Shown: positions 62,686 through 64,000 of the stretch, in pieces
Layout of the letters: each line of letters begins with the position of its first letter
Position numbering within the stretch: position 1 is the stretch's first letter
Assembly: GCF_022008395.1 (NCBI RefSeq)
Contig: NZ_JAIRBB010000010.1
Location: forward strand, 47,479 to 111,478
DNA length: 64,000 bases
Direction: 5' to 3'
DNA from: Aequorivita xiaoshiensis
Lineage (GTDB): Bacteria; Bacteroidota; Bacteroidia; Flavobacteriales; Flavobacteriaceae
Made by a program: the position numbers and the translations under genes
Notes under the pieces: generated by a model
The model's input: only the letters and a program-made list of their open reading frames with translations
Database searches by the model: none
Told to the model about the DNA's origin: nothing

Positions 62686-63711
62686 ATGAAACTATTATTT
62701 CTGACAGTTTTTTCTTCGTTAATTCTATCATGTAACGCTACTCAGAAACAAACTAAAACCGATTCTACAGAAAACAACTTAAAATACGCAAATACAATAA
62801 CCGCTAAAGAACTAAAAGAACACCTATATATTTATGCTAGCGACGAAATGGAGGGTAGAATGACAGGTTCTAAGGGGCAAAAAATGGCTTCGGAATACAT
62901 TCGCGATTTTTATGTTAAACACGGAATAAAGTCTCCTATTGAGAAAGACAATTATTACCAAGTTGTTCCTGCTAGTTATTTTCAAGGAAGAGGCGACGCA
63001 AAAGCTTCTGAAAATGTTATAGCATATATAAAAGGTTCAGAAAAACCAGAAGAAGTAATTGTTATCTCAGCCCACTTAGATCACGTAGGGATGGATAAAG
63101 AAGGAAATGTATTTAATGGTGCCGATGATGATGGAAGTGGAACTGTAGCAATTATGATGATTGCTAAGGCTTTCCAACAAGCGGTAAAAGATGGGTACAG
63201 ACCTAAGCGCTCTGTGGTTTTCCTTCATGTTACCGGAGAAGAAATTGGACTTTATGGCTCTCGCTACTATTCAGAAAATCCAATTTTCCCATTAGAAAAC
63301 ACTGTGAGCAATCTGAATATAGATATGATTGGAAGAATTGACCCTGATAAAAAAGACAACCCTGATTATCTTTATCTAATAGGAAGTAATAAACTTAGTC
63401 AAGAATTACAAGATGTTTCTGAAAAGGTAAATGAGAAGTATATCAACATGGAACTTGACTATAAATATGACGAACCTAACGATCCTAATCGTTTTTACTA
63501 CAGAAGCGACCACTACAACTTTGCTAAGAATAATATTCCAGTAATATTTTACTTTAACGGAGTTCACGAAGATTATCACAAAATATCTGACACTCCTGAC
63601 AAAATTGAATACGACTTGTTAGAAAGACGCACCAAACTTATCTTCTTAACAGCTTGGGAACTTGCAAATAGAGAAGAAAGAATTAAGCTAAACGACACTA
63701 GTAAGTCGTAA
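62686..63711 (+). CDS. M28 family metallopeptidase, lipoprotein
   Basis: 341 residues, lipobox LILSCN (Cys about 16), so it is anchored to a membrane outside the cytoplasm. Zinc-aminopeptidase signature: ISAHLDHVG (about 127-135, first His and Asp), NGADDDGSG (about 143-151), TGEEIGLYGS (about 183-192; catalytic Glu), NLNIDMIGR (about 207-215) and RSDHYNFAKN with the last His (about 268-277). Removes N-terminal residues from peptides. Terminator at 63737. Confidence 0.92.
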   Translation: MKLLFLTVFSSLILSCNATQKQTKTDSTENNLKYANTITAKELKEHLYIYASDEMEGRMTGSKGQKMASEYIRDFYVKHGIKSPIEKDNYYQVVPASYFQGRGDAKASENVIAYIKGSEKPEEVIVISAHLDHVGMDKEGNVFNGADDDGSGTVAIMMIAKAFQQAVKDGYRPKRSVVFLHVTGEEIGLYGSRYYSENPIFPLENTVSNLNIDMIGRIDPDKKDNPDYLYLIGSNKLSQELQDVSEKVNEKYINMELDYKYDEPNDPNRFYYRSDHYNFAKNNIPVIFYFNGVHEDYHKISDTPDKIEYDLLERRTKLIFLTAWELANREERIKLNDTSKS

Positions 63712-63736
63712 TTTTAAGATTCATACACAATTACCA

Positions 63737-63768
63737 AAATCCTCCTAAATTTCTAGGGGGATTTTTTT
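63737..63768 (+). terminator. Rho-independent terminator after the M28 gene
   Basis: AAATCCTCCTA pairs with TAGGGGGATTT (one G-U), followed by seven T, 26 bases after the stop. Confidence 0.8.
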
Positions 63769-63817
63769 ATAAACCTTGGTAACTAATCAAATAGAGCGTT
63801 TAAAAAACAATCGTGGA

Positions 63818-63910
63818 GGTCCGTTCGAGCGCAGTCGAGAAATTTAAATAGCTGACTTCTAATTATAATGCTAGGTAACAGAATCGCGCGGGAACGGTTG
63901 GACTCCGCTC
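63818..63910. repeat. Palindromic REP-like element
   Basis: CCGTTCGAGCGCAGTCGAGAA at about 63821-63841 holds TCGA at each end of GCGCAG; further on, GGACTCCGCTCAGGG (about 63899-63913) and CTTCTC repeat a related word. Palindromic intergenic repeats of this CGAGCGCAGTCGAG kind occur widely in Bacteroidota chromosomes. Confidence 0.45.
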
Positions 63911-63953
63911 AGGGTAAACTTCTCAACCTAAATCGTACCTACAAAAACTCTTA

Positions 63954-63990
63954 AAACAAAAAAAGTCCTCCTTTTAAGGAAGACTTTGTC
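63954..63990 (-). terminator. Terminator of a gene beyond the right edge
   Basis: On the minus strand AAGTCTTCCTT pairs with AAGGAGGACTT (one mismatch), followed by seven T. It implies a leftward gene entering from the right of the window. Confidence 0.6.
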
Positions 63991-64000
63991 TTTTGGGTGG

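Overview
The window reads as a chromosome segment of a marine-type member of the Flavobacteriia (Bacteroidota). Evidence: low G+C, the Bacteroidota -7 promoter consensus TAnnTTTG at several starts, Bacteroidota-restricted families (DUF4494, DUF6266, DUF6943, WbqC, two-domain DUF2061), lipoproteins with short SC lipoboxes, and a CysN of about 420 residues without a fused kinase. No rRNA, tRNA, CRISPR array or intact insertion sequence was seen.

Layout. (1) 1-5.7 kb is accessory DNA of visibly higher G+C: the tail of a GDCCVxC protein, a Zn/Cd/Pb-type P-type ATPase, about 2.3 kb of gene-free DNA with duplicated tracts, a candidate structured RNA ending in a strong terminator (3967-4117), a 135-nt nested palindrome (4159-4293), and the small genes DUF6943 and DUF6266. 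(2) 5.9-11.4 kb is housekeeping: a secreted serine hydrolase, NagB, an M24 aminopeptidase, DUF4494 and a SlyD-like FKBP, with tandem and heptameric intergenic repeats. (3) 11.6-35.0 kb is a leftward glycan locus: acyltransferases (one broken by two lesions), many glycosyltransferases, a pyruvyltransferase/FrhB pair, a Wzx flippase, a DegT aminotransferase, a fused CDP-ribitol synthase with a TagB/F-like transferase, an ABC exporter, a WbqC protein, a sulfotransferase and a NeuD-like acetyltransferase. (4) 35.3-37.4 kb holds lipoate-protein ligase and an azurin lipoprotein. (5) 38.0-53.2 kb is a second leftward capsule/exopolysaccharide locus: Wzc, Wza, PglF/PglE/PglD-like enzymes, two phosphoglycosyl transferases, GT4/GT2 enzymes and an EpsG-like polymerase. 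(6) 53.4-58.8 kb: an outer-membrane protein, then CysN, CysD, CysC, DUF2061 and CysQ. (7) 58.9-64 kb: an FAD oxidoreductase, a DUF2383 protein, a persulfide-dioxygenase/rhodanese fusion, a small lipoprotein and an M28 peptidase.

How it fits together (inference): the second locus could make a polymer primed by a diacetylbacillosamine-type sugar and exported by a Wzx/Wzy/Wzc system. The only flippase seen is in the first locus, so the two loci may cooperate. CysNDC makes PAPS and CysQ removes PAP; with no sulfite-forming reductase in view and a sulfotransferase-like gene at 33.2 kb, sulfation of the glycan is a reasonable reading. The fused CDP-ribitol synthase plus TagB/F-like enzyme suggest ribitol-phosphate in a Gram-negative surface glycan.

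The most unusual signals are degenerate tandem repeats with a strict 7-nt period, in at least five sequence dialects, that fill many intergenic spaces; the structured cassette at 3.9-5.7 kb; and an OafA-type gene with a UGA for a Trp codon plus a one-base deletion, whose repair restores the catalytic His and a TAAATG junction with the next gene.
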